A stretch of DNA of 64,000 bases from Azolla caroliniana (taxonomy: Eukaryota; Polypodiophyta). The notes below the pieces were generated by a model, which was given only the letters and a program-made list of their open reading frames with translations, did no database searches and was not told the DNA's origin. Below, in pieces: positions 1 to 11,705 of the stretch. The position numbers were made by a program, and so were the translations under genes. The first letter of the stretch is position 1. Each line of letters opens with the position of its first letter. The stretch covers positions 24,428,001 through 24,492,000 of the forward strand of contig JBHGNT010000005.1 of NCBI GenBank assembly GCA_043228905.1. Direction: 5' to 3'.

Positions 1-242
1 AGAAGTTTGACAACGTCATCCAATCGGTCGGCTTCTTCAAGAGCGATGAGGACCACTACCTAGGGTTGAAGATAACTCAGATTCAAAATCGACGACAATT
101 ATTTCTCTGTCAAGTTAACTATATTGGACGTGTTGTAGAACGCTTCAACATGCAATCAACCAAATATGTTTCAACCCCACTCCCAATTAGTCTTCGGTTG
201 TCTTAGCGACACTACCCAACATCTAGTCCAGAGGGGGAAGAT
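1..242 (+). pseudogene. Ty1/copia reverse transcriptase C-terminal remnant ending in a polypurine tract
   Basis: The third forward frame reads a copia-type reverse transcriptase C-terminus: KFDNVIQSVGF near the left edge, YLGLKI near base 60, then RFNMQSTKYVSTPL, stopping at a TAG at 203-205. The catalytic YVDD motif and everything upstream lie outside the window. The RNase H domain that should follow is missing, because the frame runs almost at once into a purine tract (agagggggaaga, about 230-241) and then TGTTAG. That is the usual order of polypurine tract and 3' LTR start, so this is the internally deleted end of a copia element. A close relative of the first residues recurs at 50100-50150. 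The family call is firm; the LTR assignment is an inference. Confidence 0.75.
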
Positions 243-526
243 TGTTAGATGGTCAAATGCCAAGAAGGTTAGATTATTCAACAAAAGGGATGGGAGGTGT
301 TCAAAAGGTAGATATAGGTAAGAGGGATCCAATAGCAAAATTTCTCTGTGGGTCGAGCCAATTGTGAGAATTAGGCTTGAGATCAAGTGGTGGAGGTTGT
401 AACACATATTACGTTGTGCAACATGGATTGCCATTGAAATACATTTGCTCGTCAAGTATGCTTCTTATGACTCAATTACGGTGAATGAACGTGATTTGAA
501 TGTGCCGGTTGAAGTTTACACGAAAG
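243..526 (+). repeat. Possible 3' LTR fragment of the left-edge copia remnant
   Basis: This stretch begins TGTTAG directly after a purine tract, as an LTR would. No second copy lies in the window, so its end cannot be fixed. It appears to be interrupted or ended by element D0 at about 527. No coding potential is visible. Confidence 0.35.
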
Positions 527-800
527 TGCCACGATACAGTGACATAAAATACATAGTTAGTGAGGATTGAACCTGTAACCTCACAACAAAAATATATCAT
601 GCTCAATCATTTTAATATAAGAATGTATTTGTATGTAATGTATTTGATCTAGAAATACTCTTTAGTCCTCTAGAAAGTTCTAGAACTAGAGGGTTCTAGA
701 ACATCCTTCAGAATATTCTAATGAATGTACTTCAACTCACGGTATAAATGCTTGTAATAAGTTCCTAGCCTCATCACTTCCAGTTCCATGTTTGTAGCCT
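527..800 (+). repeat. D0 left (5') LTR
   Basis: Diverged copy of the repeat at 2355. It contains the antisense tRNA-like block (about 557-613), GAA/TTC words (673-718) and TATAAAT (743-749). The right limit is uncertain because similarity to the second copy fades after the TATA box. Confidence 0.55.
671..749 (+). promoter_or_regulatory. D0 5' LTR promoter: heat-shock-element-like cluster plus TATA box
   Basis: Alternating GAA and TTC words occur at 673-686 (GAA-ag-TTC-ta-GAA), 694-702 (TTC-ta-GAA) and 711-718 (GAA-ta-TTC), followed by TATAAAT at 743-749. The nGAAn/nTTCn arrangement matches the binding-site consensus of heat-shock transcription factors. The second LTR keeps a related cluster. 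Function is inferred only. Confidence 0.5.
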
Positions 801-1383
801 TATCGGTCGTAACCTTGTCATCCATGCTTTGTCATAGTCCATGGTTAGTGTGTCCATGATAGTTTGAATCTCTTCTGCTGGAAGCATCACATGTATTCTT
901 CATCACCCTTGCTTCCAGAGTTACCATCGTCATCGTCCTTGTTTCTAGTGTTACCATCATCAACATCCTAAGTTGGTTTTAAAGACATAGTTGTCACAGT
1001 TGTTGTTACTTCTAGAGATGCCATCGTCACCATAGTCACAATCGTTACTTCTGGAGACGCTTCCTCATCATCATCGTCTTCATTGCCTTGTCTTCGACGT
1101 CATCATTTTCAGCACCTCTTGTTGTCTTTATCAACGCTACTTTGCCCAACCTTCATTGTCGTCAACACTACCTTGCATGGTCTTTCATTATCATCATTGT
1201 TTCACCCTCTTCATTGTCGTTGTCATCATCTACCTCAATTCTGGGGGGGTTATGATCGCTCACCTTCTTGGTGGGGATTGCGTCAGCTACCAGCTTATGC
1301 TACCATTTGTGTTGCGTTTTGGGTCAACCTCGACTATTTATCCTTTCATGATCGAAAACTCTGAGTTGAACGTTTCGTGTACA

Positions 1384-2307
1384 CTCCTTCGCTTGTTGGT
1401 GTTCAAGTTCCCAATGAGAACCGCACATGGTCACTTAGGCTTGTTCAAGTTCGAGTTCCCAGCGAGGATCGCACATGGTCGCTCGTGCCTGTTGGTGTTC
1501 ATGTTCCCGACGAGGACCGCATGTGGTCTCTCACGCCCGTTGGTGTTCGTGTTCCCAGTGAGTATCGTACATGGTTGCTCATGCTCGTTGGTGTCGTTGG
1601 TGTTTCGGTCTCCGATGAGGATCATGCATGGTCGCTCACGCCCGTTGGTGTTCATGTTCCTGACGAGGATCACACGTGGTCGATCATGCCTGTTGGCGTT
1701 CGTGATCCTGGTGAGGACTGTACATGTTCAGGCACGCTCGTTGGTGTCGTTGGTGTTCCAGTCTCCGATGAGTATCGTGCATGGTCACTCATGCTCGTTG
1801 GTGTTCGTGTTCCCGACGAGGACCGCACGTGCTCGCTCACTCCCGTTGGTGTTCGTGTTCCCGGTGAGGACTGTACATGGTCGCTCATGCTTGTTGGTGT
1901 CGTTGGGTTCCAATCTCCGGTGAGGATCGCGCATGGTCGCTCATGCCCGTTGGTGTTCGTGTTTTCGGCGAGGACCGCATGTGGTCGCTCATACCCGTTG
2001 GTGTTCGTGTTCTCAGTGAGGACCGTACATGGTCACTCGCGCCTGTTGGTGTTCGTGTTCCTAGTGAGGATCGTACATGGTCGCTCATGTTCGTTTGTGT
2101 TCATATCTCCTATGAGGTCTGCACATGGTTGCTCACGCCCATCGGTGTTCTAGTTCCCGGTGAGGACCGTACATGGTCGCTCACGTCCGTTGGTGTTCGT
2201 GTCTCTAGTGAGGTCCACACATGGTTGCTCACGCCCATTGGTGTTCCAGTTCTCGGTAAAGACCGTACATGGTTGCTCACGTCCGTTGGTGTTCCAGTCT
2301 CCACTCA
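1384..2307 (+). repeat. 48-bp minisatellite (about 19 units, with 57-bp variants)
   Basis: Tandem units share a core like gttggtgttcgtgttccc followed by gaggaccg and catggtcgctca. The usual period is 48 bp. Some units carry an extra gtcgttggt and are 57 bp. Both lengths are multiples of three, so several frames stay open over hundreds of bases on both strands and spell 16-residue repeats such as PVGVRVPSEDRTWSLM. I regard the open frames as a by-product of the period, because no start context, neighbouring domain or frame preference supports a protein. Confidence 0.85.
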
Positions 2308-2354
2308 CCCCTACACTACGCTTTCAAAAAAGGCGGCCATAAAGGGGAGGATAA

Positions 2355-2610
2355 TGTCACAATACAATGACATAAAAATACATAGTTGGTGAGGACTGAA
2401 CCTGCAACCTCATGTCAACAAGATGTCATGCTCGACCATCTTGATATGAGCACGTAGAAAGTTTTAGAACGAGAAGGTTCTAGAGGGTTCTAGAATATTC
2501 TCTAGAATATCCTAATGCATGTACTTAAGCTCATAGTATAAATACTTGTAACCTCCTTGGTTTCAAAAGAGCATGAACGTATCCATGATTTGTCATAAGT
2601 TCAAGTAACT
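2355..2610 (+). repeat. D0 right (3') LTR
   Basis: Begins TGTCAC immediately after the purine tract 2341-2354. It contains an antisense tRNA-like block (2386-2444) with GGTTCAGTCC on the minus strand, a GAA/TTC cluster (2473-2509, including TTC-ta-GAA-ta-TTC at 2488-2500) and TATAAAT (2537-2543). The right end is approximate. Confidence 0.55.
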
Positions 2611-5600
2611 TTTTGGACAACTTCCTCAACTATGAGCTTATTGGCTCATCAAAGTCTCTCTTCTTCACAAGGGGGGTGGATTTGAAATACAAATATGGCT
2701 CGGTGTCCTCACAGAAGATGATGGTGTACCAAACGGTATCATTGCAAATTGGATGGTGGTAAAAAGTACATGCATTTTTTTCATTAAACAATTATCATGG
2801 AATGATGATATTCAAGTTCATGTCATGGCCCTTTGCTCTATTACTCGTGGGGTCTAAACATTGTGGTTCTTCTTGGTTTGACAAACAATTAAATAATTGA
2901 ATTTGCAACACTCGCATTCTTAGGCTCTGGTCATTGGCCCTTTTTCAATCAATTGTGAACCTCCACACGGATTTGCCGCAATTAGAACCTTCCTCTCCAT
3001 TAGAGCATCTAGTGGAGCATGTTGGCAATTGGATGCATGACGTGTATTTCGGGTAAATATGACACATGTGTCCAACAATATAAATCCCTAAAACTACAAA
3101 ATAGTTAAGCAAGGGTTATATAGGGTATTTCACAAACATGAAAACTTGGGATCAAGATGCCTATTAATTACTTGAAGTATGATGTGATTGGAGCATAATG
3201 TCAAAGGCCATGTCCAAAATGAAGTTATGTGAGTAAAGGAGTGGTTTTATGAGAGAGGCTCGTTTGCAACCTCTCCCTCTCATCCATATCCAAACCTTAG
3301 TTTTGGGTTTGAAAGATTGTTTTGTGATGGTATTCCTTAAGTCATTATATTAAGTGAAAGCAACCCTAATGTTAAACTCACTTTCAGATGAACTAGAACT
3401 GTTTCCTATTCTCCCCCTTGTATCTTTCCATTTCATTAACGAAAACTTAAGTTGATTGATTATATGTGCATTTTCTATCATTGAGCCTGGGATACTTGTA
3501 GGAAAGTGGGGGGATTGGCAAAATAATAAGAGAGCTTAAATTTGCTTAGGTGACGAGGGATGATGGTTGTTACGAGCATAATTGTAACCGTAGTTGTGGG
3601 CTAAATTGCAAGGATGAAGGGTGATGATTGAGTTAGATGCCAACACTCGAAAAGAGAACCCACATCTTGAATCATTGGGATTAGATGCTCCCTCTTGTGC
3701 AATGCTTGCCTTGCCTTGTGTTAGACTCCACAAGAGAGTTAACCAGTGTAGTTTACATATAGATATTTGTAAGTGGGTTGGTTTGGTTTTATTTCAGTCT
3801 TTATTGCAAAATCGCTACTTAACTAGTTGTTGCACGTATAATTTTTGTCTATGGTTTGGTTTGATTTTATTCGAGTCTTTATCAACTATATAGTACTTAA
3901 AATTTTGGGGATTTTTTTTGAGGTATTTATGAAATATATTAATTAACTTATTACATATAATAAGTTAATATGAATACGAAGCTTTAACTTTATTAATTTC
4001 TTTCTTGAAAGGTTGAAAATTGAGTGTACAATCACCAATATTTTAATTTCAATTGAAACCAACCTATGAATTTGTGCTTAACGTTTTGTAGATCACCTGA
4101 ACTGTTTGGTTTGAATTGAAAAAATCATCAAACAGTTTGGTTTGAATAGATTCATGTTTGGTCTAGTTTAAGTTTTAGAAAATTGAAGTGATTTGGTTTG
4201 AATTAGTTTGAGTTTGACACTTCCAAATTGTTGTCGATTAGGACACAAGAGGATCCACAAGATCACTTGTGGTCAACTTACGATAAAAAACTTAGAGATT
4301 TCCACAATGGACATTTGGTTCCATACAACCCTAAAGAGTTACCCCATGGATATCTCACCACAATAGAACTCATTGAATTTCATCATGTGGAGGTCACCGT
4401 GAGTTCTATAGTGTAGAGTTGCACTACTCAATTTGATGGTTCACACCTCTAAAGCCTTCCTTTTCATATTACCAACACACACAAACCTCGAGTACATGCT
4501 CTAGGTTAAAAAGAAAACTCATCGATTTTCTAGGATTGCATGGAAAGCAAGTAAAGATTTCAAAAGACACATAGAGAGCAGAATTGTGAGTTCTCAATAT
4601 GGAAAATATAAAGATTTTCTTTGGAAAATAGATGCATCACATCTTCATGTCGTCCTCCACCAATGAGTTTATTTTGCATTGCCGATATATTAGAGTTTGG
4701 GAAAGATATCAAGGTTCACATTTCAAACATTATATTTCATATGTTGCACCAAACAACAAAACCATATTCATCTTTGTATGAGGAAGTTGGATACACCAAT
4801 ACATGCTAGAGCTCATCGCATTCTCTGCCATCCATGCCATTGCTTCAATACAACGTAACACATGTTCTCTTCGATGTGAGACAACACATTGGGGCATAAC
4901 TGAGGAGACTCTTTGAGTATGTATATTTTTCTTTGAACAAGTGTCGGAGTCTGAGTACCATATGTACTTCACTACAATGTGCTACAATTGATCATTCTCC
5001 TATTTGCTTTCCATACATTGTCAATACATACCATTCCATGCACACATTCCTTTCACAATCACAATGTGCACACAAGATTGTAACGTTCATTAGTAAAACT
5101 TTTGAAAATCAAGAGTCACTACTCAATTCCCCACCTTTTATGTAAAAATGATCAAATGTTGGTCCCATATTTCATATTTGAGGCCCGCGGATGATCAATA
5201 AAATCTATATTAGGTTGTATTCTTAAAGCTCCCCTCTTCTTACATATTTTCTAATGTCCTAAACACAAACGTTTGCACACACAAACATACAAATACAAGC
5301 CTCAACAATACAGACACAAATATATTTATGTGTAAGCACATTCACTTGTGACACGTTAGTAAATGCCTCTATGCACATCGAGAAGGAATATTGTTGCATG
5401 CCCACATGCCAACTTACAGACTCAACTTCCACAAACATTATCAAGGAGTCAACTGCATGAAGCCCATCTTCGTTGGTCCAAAAACTCAATGGCATTGCTC
5501 ACATTTCATATGCAAGGACAAATTACATGGAGGATGTTAAGTGAGAGGATTCAAGCCATATTCTAGTAAAACACTACAATAATTAAAGTCAAACACGAGG

Positions 5601-5814
5601 CAAAGAGCCCAAACATGTGGGAAGTAGACTTCCGACAAACAATTGTGAAGGCCATAGAAAATGTTAAGCTTTGAAAGGAAGAGGTAATAGTGGCAGAGGA
5701 ATGAGTCTAGATTGTGGTTGGGTAGCTAGACCCCATAGAAAAGAAAAGAGGAAGAGAGAGAAGGAAAATGTTAGCCCACCCAAGAAACATGCACAAAAAA
5801 AGAAAGGAGAAGGT
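2611..5814. other. AT-rich intergenic DNA, nothing recognised
   Basis: No frame shows a recognisable domain and the open frames are short. Small internal echoes are visible, for instance ggtttggttttattt at about 3777 and ggtttggtttgatttt at about 3855, and repeated gtttggtttgaatt words at 4105-4210. No RNA gene was recognised. Confidence 0.5.
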
Positions 5815-6060
5815 AGGGTCAACTTTACAACTATGCTTAGGGACAGAACAAACCACAACCCAGAGACATGAGCTGGAATAAAGAATTCTTAATTGCGGCA
5901 TAGATTTCACCCTACGATGGGCGCAGGGTGTACAGAAAAGTAATGGATAAGGTAAGGTCGAGTTTCAAACTATGCTTATTATAGATAGAACAAACTACAC
6001 AACCTTGAGATGTGTACTGGAAGAAAGAATTCTCAACCACTCGTAGACGTCACCCTACGA
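5815..6060 (+). repeat. Local direct duplication (about 105 bp, offset about 142 bp)
   Basis: The block starting near 5817 (caactttacaactatgctta, then gacagaacaaac, agaattct and tcaccctacga) recurs, diverged, from about 5958 to 6060. No reading frame is conserved between the copies. Confidence 0.6.
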
Positions 6061-7488
6061 GAAGTTCTCAACTACAAGACATGCCATGGAAGAAGTCTCA
6101 TTTGATGACATAATCAAGGAAATGGAGAGTGTCATCATCTCAAACATTCTTAGTGCATGGGCGATTTTGATAAGACCCACCACTATGTACGTCGCCATCA
6201 ACAAATGCAAGCAAAGTGTTGTGGTGAGCGATGTCAAAATCAATACAAAATATAATACCATGGATAGGAAGGTGAAGCCAATGGCTTCCTTGAAAAAAGA
6301 TCACCAACATATATAAAGGAAGTAGCGGCTTATCCTAGCCTAAAAGATGCAAATAATATTCAAGTATATCACAACGGTGTTAGCCATACAAAGAGTATAC
6401 TACATATCACAAAGGTGTTAGAAACAAATGCTTGCCCTATAGAGGTGCTAACATGCAAAGAGTACACAAGTACATGACAAAAGTCAAGAATATGCTTGAT
6501 CACATGTTGCCAAAACATGGTGGGAAGATAGGAGGCAAGGTGCAAAAACTAATAAGGGAAAAATCCTCTCGTAAAAATGGGGATAAGAAGATTGATTCTA
6601 GCTCTTTGATGATGTTGTGAAGTATGTGATCATCAAGCAAAGTTGTTTGGATTATCGACATCATAAAATGGTTTAAAAAGATGGGAACTCAAAGATCGAT
6701 TGGAGCTTTCCTTTGATGCTATGAAGTATGTGATTATTGAGCATAGACTACTAGAAACACCAAGGATGAAGTGGCAAAATGCAAAAACGACAAATTTGGA
6801 ATATTATATTACAAATGTTAACACTCAATGTGGCCCCAATAGAAAGGTAGGAATGTTGGAACATATCCAATCGCATCTTACTATACCCATGAGCCTTGGC
6901 TCTAAGGGCACCGTTTCACTTCTTTGAAGTGGCTTACACAAATCAAGTGTTGAGATAGCATCATTGCATCATCACCCCATTATGAAGACATGTGATATAG
7001 ACCTAATAGAGGATAAGAATCACTTACTTCTCGCATGCTCAAAATATAATGTACTTCATGATGAGTAGATGACGTATTACGGGCATTGATTAAGTGCCAT
7101 AATCAAAACTCCACCAAAAATAGCGAGCACATATGGGCATGCTTTAGAGAGGTTTTACTACGAAGTAGTAAACACCTTTCTTAGAAAAGAGTCACATAAA
7201 ACATATGACCTTATGTGTCCATACCAACTGAGTTACTGTTGTGTATGCACTCTTTCTTTTAGCTCCAACGTGTATATAATAGTTGAATTTGTTTGTATCT
7301 TGAGGCAAACTATTACATGATTTGGAAAATACCCATTTTCAACAAATAGCCATTATTATTAAGTAGATAAGGACCATCAAGCATGATCTAGTTAGCCATT
7401 AAAAAAGCACAAGAAACATTTCATATGAAACTTACATGGAAGCCCTCTTGCAATGAGCCAAAAAAAAAAAGTGCCAATTCTTCTAGTC
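6061..7488. other. AT-rich intergenic DNA with a second local duplication
   Basis: Short open frames occur (6086-6316, 6432-6620, 6700-6927) but none carries a recognisable domain. Bases about 6590-6640 and 6695-6745 are a diverged duplicate: both contain tttgatgmt, tgaagtatgtga and a following atyakyragca. This may be remnants of an unrecognised old element. The part next to the F-box gene (7450-7488) holds an A-run and would be its 3' flank. Confidence 0.4.
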
Positions 7489-8628
7489 TCAATCGGTCAT
7501 ATCGCGCTCTAAGCATGCCCTTGGCGTGACAACCATGCTACAACATACCACTCGGTCGAACCGAGGCGGAGAAGGCAAAGATGGAAGTTGTTTCCACACA
7601 TATTCTCCCTCGCTTAATTCGCACATACAAACTGGGTAACCGCTGTACACGCATTCGCTATATACATAGAAAGCGGTACCTGAGCCCACGCACTTGAGGC
7701 TAGCTTGCATGTGATCGTCCGCGTTTTCGAAGTGTGAAAAGAGATGGGGCGGCATGGTGCTCACCTCATGCCAATCCATGGTGACCTCGTCGACCTTGAA
7801 CACTTTGAGGCACTCTTGGGAGTGGTTAGGGCGGCATACTACGGCAGCATGAAGGCGGCCACCGCACGCCAGTATGAAAAGGGACACGAGGTTCGGGACA
7901 CTTAGGCTCAAGACTTTGCTCCATGTTTTCGTGTGGGTGTCGAAGGACGCAACATCCCCGTAGTAGTCGGCCACATAGAACTTGTGTCCGAGGACCGCGG
8001 ACGACATCCAGTGGCACGAGACCGTGTCTCGGAAGCCGGCGGACGGGAGGGGCTGGCATGCCTCCCACTCGTGGGACGCCGACCTATACATCTCGACCGA
8101 ACGTTGGTCGCCACCATCGAGGACGCCCCCGACCACGACCAATGAGAAGGAGGAGGCCGAGGAGTGCGGGTCTCCGATGGCACCCATTAGGGCATAGCAG
8201 CGTGTGGATGAAGCAGATGTGGTCTCTTTCCAGGACATCTTGGTAGGGTTTGTGGCGAAGCAGACTTTGGAGCCGGAGAATGCGAAGAAAAGGCCATGGC
8301 AGCCGGTGAGCGAGGTGCGGTTGAAATCCGGTGGACGGAGGGTAGGGACACGGAACCAGCGGCCGAGGGTGGGATCGAATGCGAAGGCCACACTCCTGTT
8401 GTGGATTAGCTCATTGATGCCCCACAGGCAGAACCAAGGCTTCCTGCCAGAAGGTAGGTGGGCCAATTGAGATGAGAAAGAGTGGGAGGAGATGATGGAC
8501 CTCCATCGCTTGCAGACGGATGCGGATCGGATGGCCGTGCTCACCGGCAGCTGAAGCAAGATCTTCTCTTGAAGATCGCCGCTCAGGAGCTCCCATTGAT
8601 TCTTCATTGTGGGTGGCTCATCAGACAT
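7489..8628 (-). CDS. F-box/kelch-repeat protein (putative SCF ubiquitin-ligase substrate adaptor)
   Basis: An intronless frame of 379 codons ends in TGA. I start it at the ATG at 8626-8628 (MSDEPPTMKNQWELL); the frame is open further upstream, but no ATG lies there. Residues about 11-48 form an F-box with the typical pattern LSGDLQEKILLQLP, then SVCKRWRSIISS. The remainder (about 80-370) looks like a kelch-type beta-propeller: repeated W, paired-glycine and Y/F-x-Y positions, for example VVVGGVLDGGD, SVEMYRSASHEWEACQPLP, FYVADYYGDVASFD and YVWKQLPSLPSPP. In plants such proteins bind a SKP1-like subunit through the F-box and recruit targets through the propeller. The substrate is unknown. It is GC-richer than its AT-rich surroundings and is the only convincing host gene here. 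A short sensor-like or retrocopy origin cannot be excluded. Confidence 0.88.
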   Translation of the reverse strand: MSDEPPTMKNQWELLSGDLQEKILLQLPVSTAIRSASVCKRWRSIISSHSFSSQLAHLPSGRKPWFCLWGINELIHNRSVAFAFDPTLGRWFRVPTLRPPDFNRTSLTGCHGLFFAFSGSKVCFATNPTKMSWKETTSASSTRCYALMGAIGDPHSSASSFSLVVVGGVLDGGDQRSVEMYRSASHEWEACQPLPSAGFRDTVSCHWMSSAVLGHKFYVADYYGDVASFDTHTKTWSKVLSLSVPNLVSLFILACGGRLHAAVVCRPNHSQECLKVFKVDEVTMDWHEVSTMPPHLFSHFENADDHMQASLKCVGSGTAFYVYSECVYSGYPVCMCELSEGEYVWKQLPSLPSPPRFDRVVCCSMVVTPRACLERDMTD

Positions 8629-8747
8629 GGCGAGTAAGAAGGGTTTGGGATTGGGGGAAGGAGGAAGGAGGAAGGAGGAACCCCCCAAAAAAACACGAGA
8701 AATCACAGAAATAATGAAGAAGTCATCTCTCTTTATCTCTATCTCTC

Positions 8748-8789
<42 letters not shown>

Positions 8790-8835
8790 CTGCCTTCCTT
8801 GTCTTCCTTCCCTCATCTTTCTGTCTTCTTCCTCG
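8629..8835 (-). other. Predicted 5' UTR of the F-box gene with a GA repeat
   Basis: On the coding strand this is a run of GA dinucleotides (CT on the plus strand, about 8752-8783) followed by a C/T-rich stretch and a G-run before the ATG. GA/CT runs are common in plant 5' leaders. The transcription start is inferred from the TATA box about 30 bp upstream. Confidence 0.5.
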
Positions 8836-8856
8836 CAGAGATAGGCTTGGGGTTTT

Positions 8857-8868
8857 GTTTATTTATAA
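8857..8868 (-). promoter_or_regulatory. TATA box of the F-box gene
   Basis: The minus strand reads TTTATAAATA here, about 230 bp upstream of the chosen ATG and directly ahead of the GA-rich leader. Its position and sequence suit a plant core promoter. Confidence 0.5.
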
Positions 8869-8869
8869 A

Positions 8870-11705
8870 GTTGGCCTCTCCTCTTCCTTCCAATTCCATT
8901 TCTCTTTTTTTTACTCATTTAAACATTCTACTGTAAATTCTTTATTGTGAGTCACATGTACATATGTACTTGTACCTAACAAGGCCACACCTAACACCTA
9001 ACACCCTTGCAAAGTCTACCGACTGACACCCGTGACATGGCCACCTGTCTCCACAACTCAGAAAGAGAGATCATCCCTCGAATTGGCATGTATCGATACT
9101 CTCCGCACGATTATGGCTCATGTCAATAGATCTCTCCCAGAGGAAGGCGTGATCTGCTTGGTCACATGCCCTAGGGAGAACATGTGAATGTGAGAGGAGG
9201 TTCCTTGCTCCTTAGGGTGGGTTCTCTTGTTTATTCCCTCCCTTTGTACACTTGTGCGCCCACAAGCACGCATGTGAAGCATCATATAGTGCATAACCAA
9301 AGCGTGGGTGTAACGAACAACACCACCACCCTCATGTTGTTATAGTGTTGGCCGAAATTGGAATGCACACTTTTTGGGGGTGAGACGATAAACCATGCAT
9401 GTGTATGGTGCACAACAATGGCACGATATGGGGTAATTACAAGTTTTTCAATGCATGTTTGACGGTGTTTGTCAACTACTTTTTGATATAGATGAAGAAA
9501 TATGACCAATTTTGCAAGACTTACAATATATTATGACACTTTTGTCATTATCCGTGCAAACAATGGCCTCTTTTATGCGAGCCCTTGTTATTATTATAGT
9601 TGTTCTTCCTTACAATATATCCCTCTAGCTTGTTGAATAAATTACCAACTATGTATTGTAACTTAAGCAAAAAAGGATTTACTTAATAGTTCATTTGGAC
9701 GCATGTGTGACGTGTAACAAGAAATTTCGTGACAAAATGTTGCATTTATACAGGAATGAAGAAAAATGAATAATATCCAAGTAATGTTGGTAGATAATAT
9801 CATTGAGCGATGAGAAGTCATTCATTGATAGGGATACAAGATTTACATGGGTATAGATGATGGAAGGAAACAATAGGAAAGAAGAATTAATTTAGCATAA
9901 TGATAAACCATATTTAGGTTATTGGCAATATAGGTTGCCTATTCTTGCACGGGATATATAAATTGAGCATAAAAAACACGTAAATCATGGTGAACGGAGT
10001 TGGGGACATATGCGTATGGATTGTTTAGTATGCAAATGACATGACTATTGTGTGTGCATTTGGATATGAATGGACATCTATGATACAAACAATGTTTGTG
10101 CACATGTTTGATAATATATAGACTAACAAGATAGGAAAGGCTTCCCAAATCATCCATGAAGGTGTAAAATCATGAATGCCATCAATGCATAGTAGCATGT
10201 ATACATGCACGTACATATGTATGAGATATAATTATTTAAGATATTGAAAAATGTTTGTGTTCTTGATAGTGTGTAATAGTATAGCATGTATAGGCACATG
10301 GGGCTTGTAGCACCCAAATTCTACATGAGGAAGGGTGGCAAGTTTTGTAAGAACTTTGAAATATCCGAAACATGCGAAATATCTCGTTTTCGTACTAGAC
10401 TTCGTAGGGTGATTGGACGGATTATTATGAGATATGTGGAATTTCAAGTACATATTTACTAGCTCAAAAATGCCCAAAGTTGGGAACCTTTTCATCTGTT
10501 GGAGTTATAATATTATGATAATACTTGCCTCCAATTCCTCTCACAACATCATTCAACTATTATGCCAAAGAATAATGCTGGGTGATGGTGGTTCCTAACC
10601 CCTCTTTTTCTCGCTCATCGTAATGGGATTTTAAGTATGTGTTTAATGGGTAGTTAAGTGCATGCATAGCTAGTTCAACAATCAATGTAGGGTGTATGGC
10701 ATGTTAGGACTTCCTAACCATCTCCCTTCTTTATTATACTTTCATTCTACAGGAACTTTGATTTGTGGAATGTGGATTTGGTAAAGAAATTTTGAAGAGC
10801 AATTCGTGTGTGTGGTCTCAAACAAAAGACATGAATAATTTGAACTTTTATTGTGAGTGCACTTTCAAACCCATTACCGAAACTGGAACCCACAATCATA
10901 AGTTTGCATCTTTATCAATACACCATGCTTACATATTCAATATATATGTTTTATGCTTTATACAAATTAAAATACCATATTTTAGCCATTCATCTATATA
11001 CAATAACTCGATGATGTTAACATGTAATTTTTTATTCCATTACTAGTTTGATCACTCGTTCATCGTGACCTATGACTGAACAAAACCACACATACCTTCT
11101 AGCTAACTCAATAGCAATGCACACATCTTGTTGATTTAATAGTTCTAACAAAACTGTTTTGTTAACTCAACACAAGCATGTTGTGGGGTTGTCCTTAGCA
11201 ACATGAATCATGGAATTATCAAGAAGCATCATCCATTTCCTCTCTTTTCTCTTCTTGATCAAGATTCTACTTAACGTCATCCCTTCATGAAACACACAAA
11301 TGATAATGTTGTTTGTACACACAAAATTGTTGAAAAGATTGAAGTGCTTGATAAGTCATCAAATAATGATGATGAATATTGAGATGTATTTTTTCCTTGT
11401 CGAGCATACCACTTTTCTACAACAAGTTGACATTGTCCACTAGACCATGATATGAAAGCATTGCATTTACACCTCTTTATACATAATCACGTGATATTTT
11501 AGAATGTGTCCATGACTTAATGTACATTCACATTTGATATTATTGAAACTCTCAGATTGTCATGTTTCATAAATACTGTAAAACCTCTTCACTATTTTAG
11601 TTTGAGACCACACACACAAAATAGTCCAATTTTAGAGTAGGTCAACAAGAAGTAAAGTGAACTCCTCTCACATGGTACATGTTGTGAGATTCCCAGCATG
11701 ATAAG
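8870..11705. other. AT-rich intergenic DNA, nothing recognised
   Basis: Open frames are short and show no domains. The only structure noticed is an 18-bp word (gtgtgtgtggtctcaaac near 10807) whose reverse complement occurs near 11600. This may be chance in simple sequence. Confidence 0.5.

Larger units (their letters stand above)
527..2610 (+). mobile_element. D0: decayed non-autonomous LTR element with a minisatellite interior
   Basis: Two diverged direct repeats, 527-about 800 and 2355-about 2610, begin TGCCACGATACAGTGAC and TGTCACAATACAATGAC and stay alignable through a tRNA-like block, a cluster of GAA/TTC words and a TATA box. The second copy is preceded by a purine-rich tract (aaaggggaggataa, 2341-2354), the expected polypurine tract for a plus-strand element. 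The interior of about 1.5 kb has no gag or pol, only degenerate repeats and the 48-bp minisatellite, so this would be a LARD/TRIM-like non-autonomous element. No primer-binding site or target duplication was identified. The outer ends of both repeats are approximate. Confidence 0.6.

Noticed and set aside
1156-2392. Overlapping open frames of up to 258 codons on both strands across the minisatellite
   Set aside because: They arise because the 48/57-bp period is a multiple of three; no start context, domain or frame preference supports a protein.
7489-8706. Start of the F-box protein upstream of 8628
   Set aside because: The frame is open to about 8706, but that codon is GTG and the stretch is low-complexity leader; the first ATG is at 8628.
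10790-11620. Inverted 18-bp word as ends of a DNA transposon
   Set aside because: The similarity does not extend beyond a GT-rich word and no target duplication is seen.
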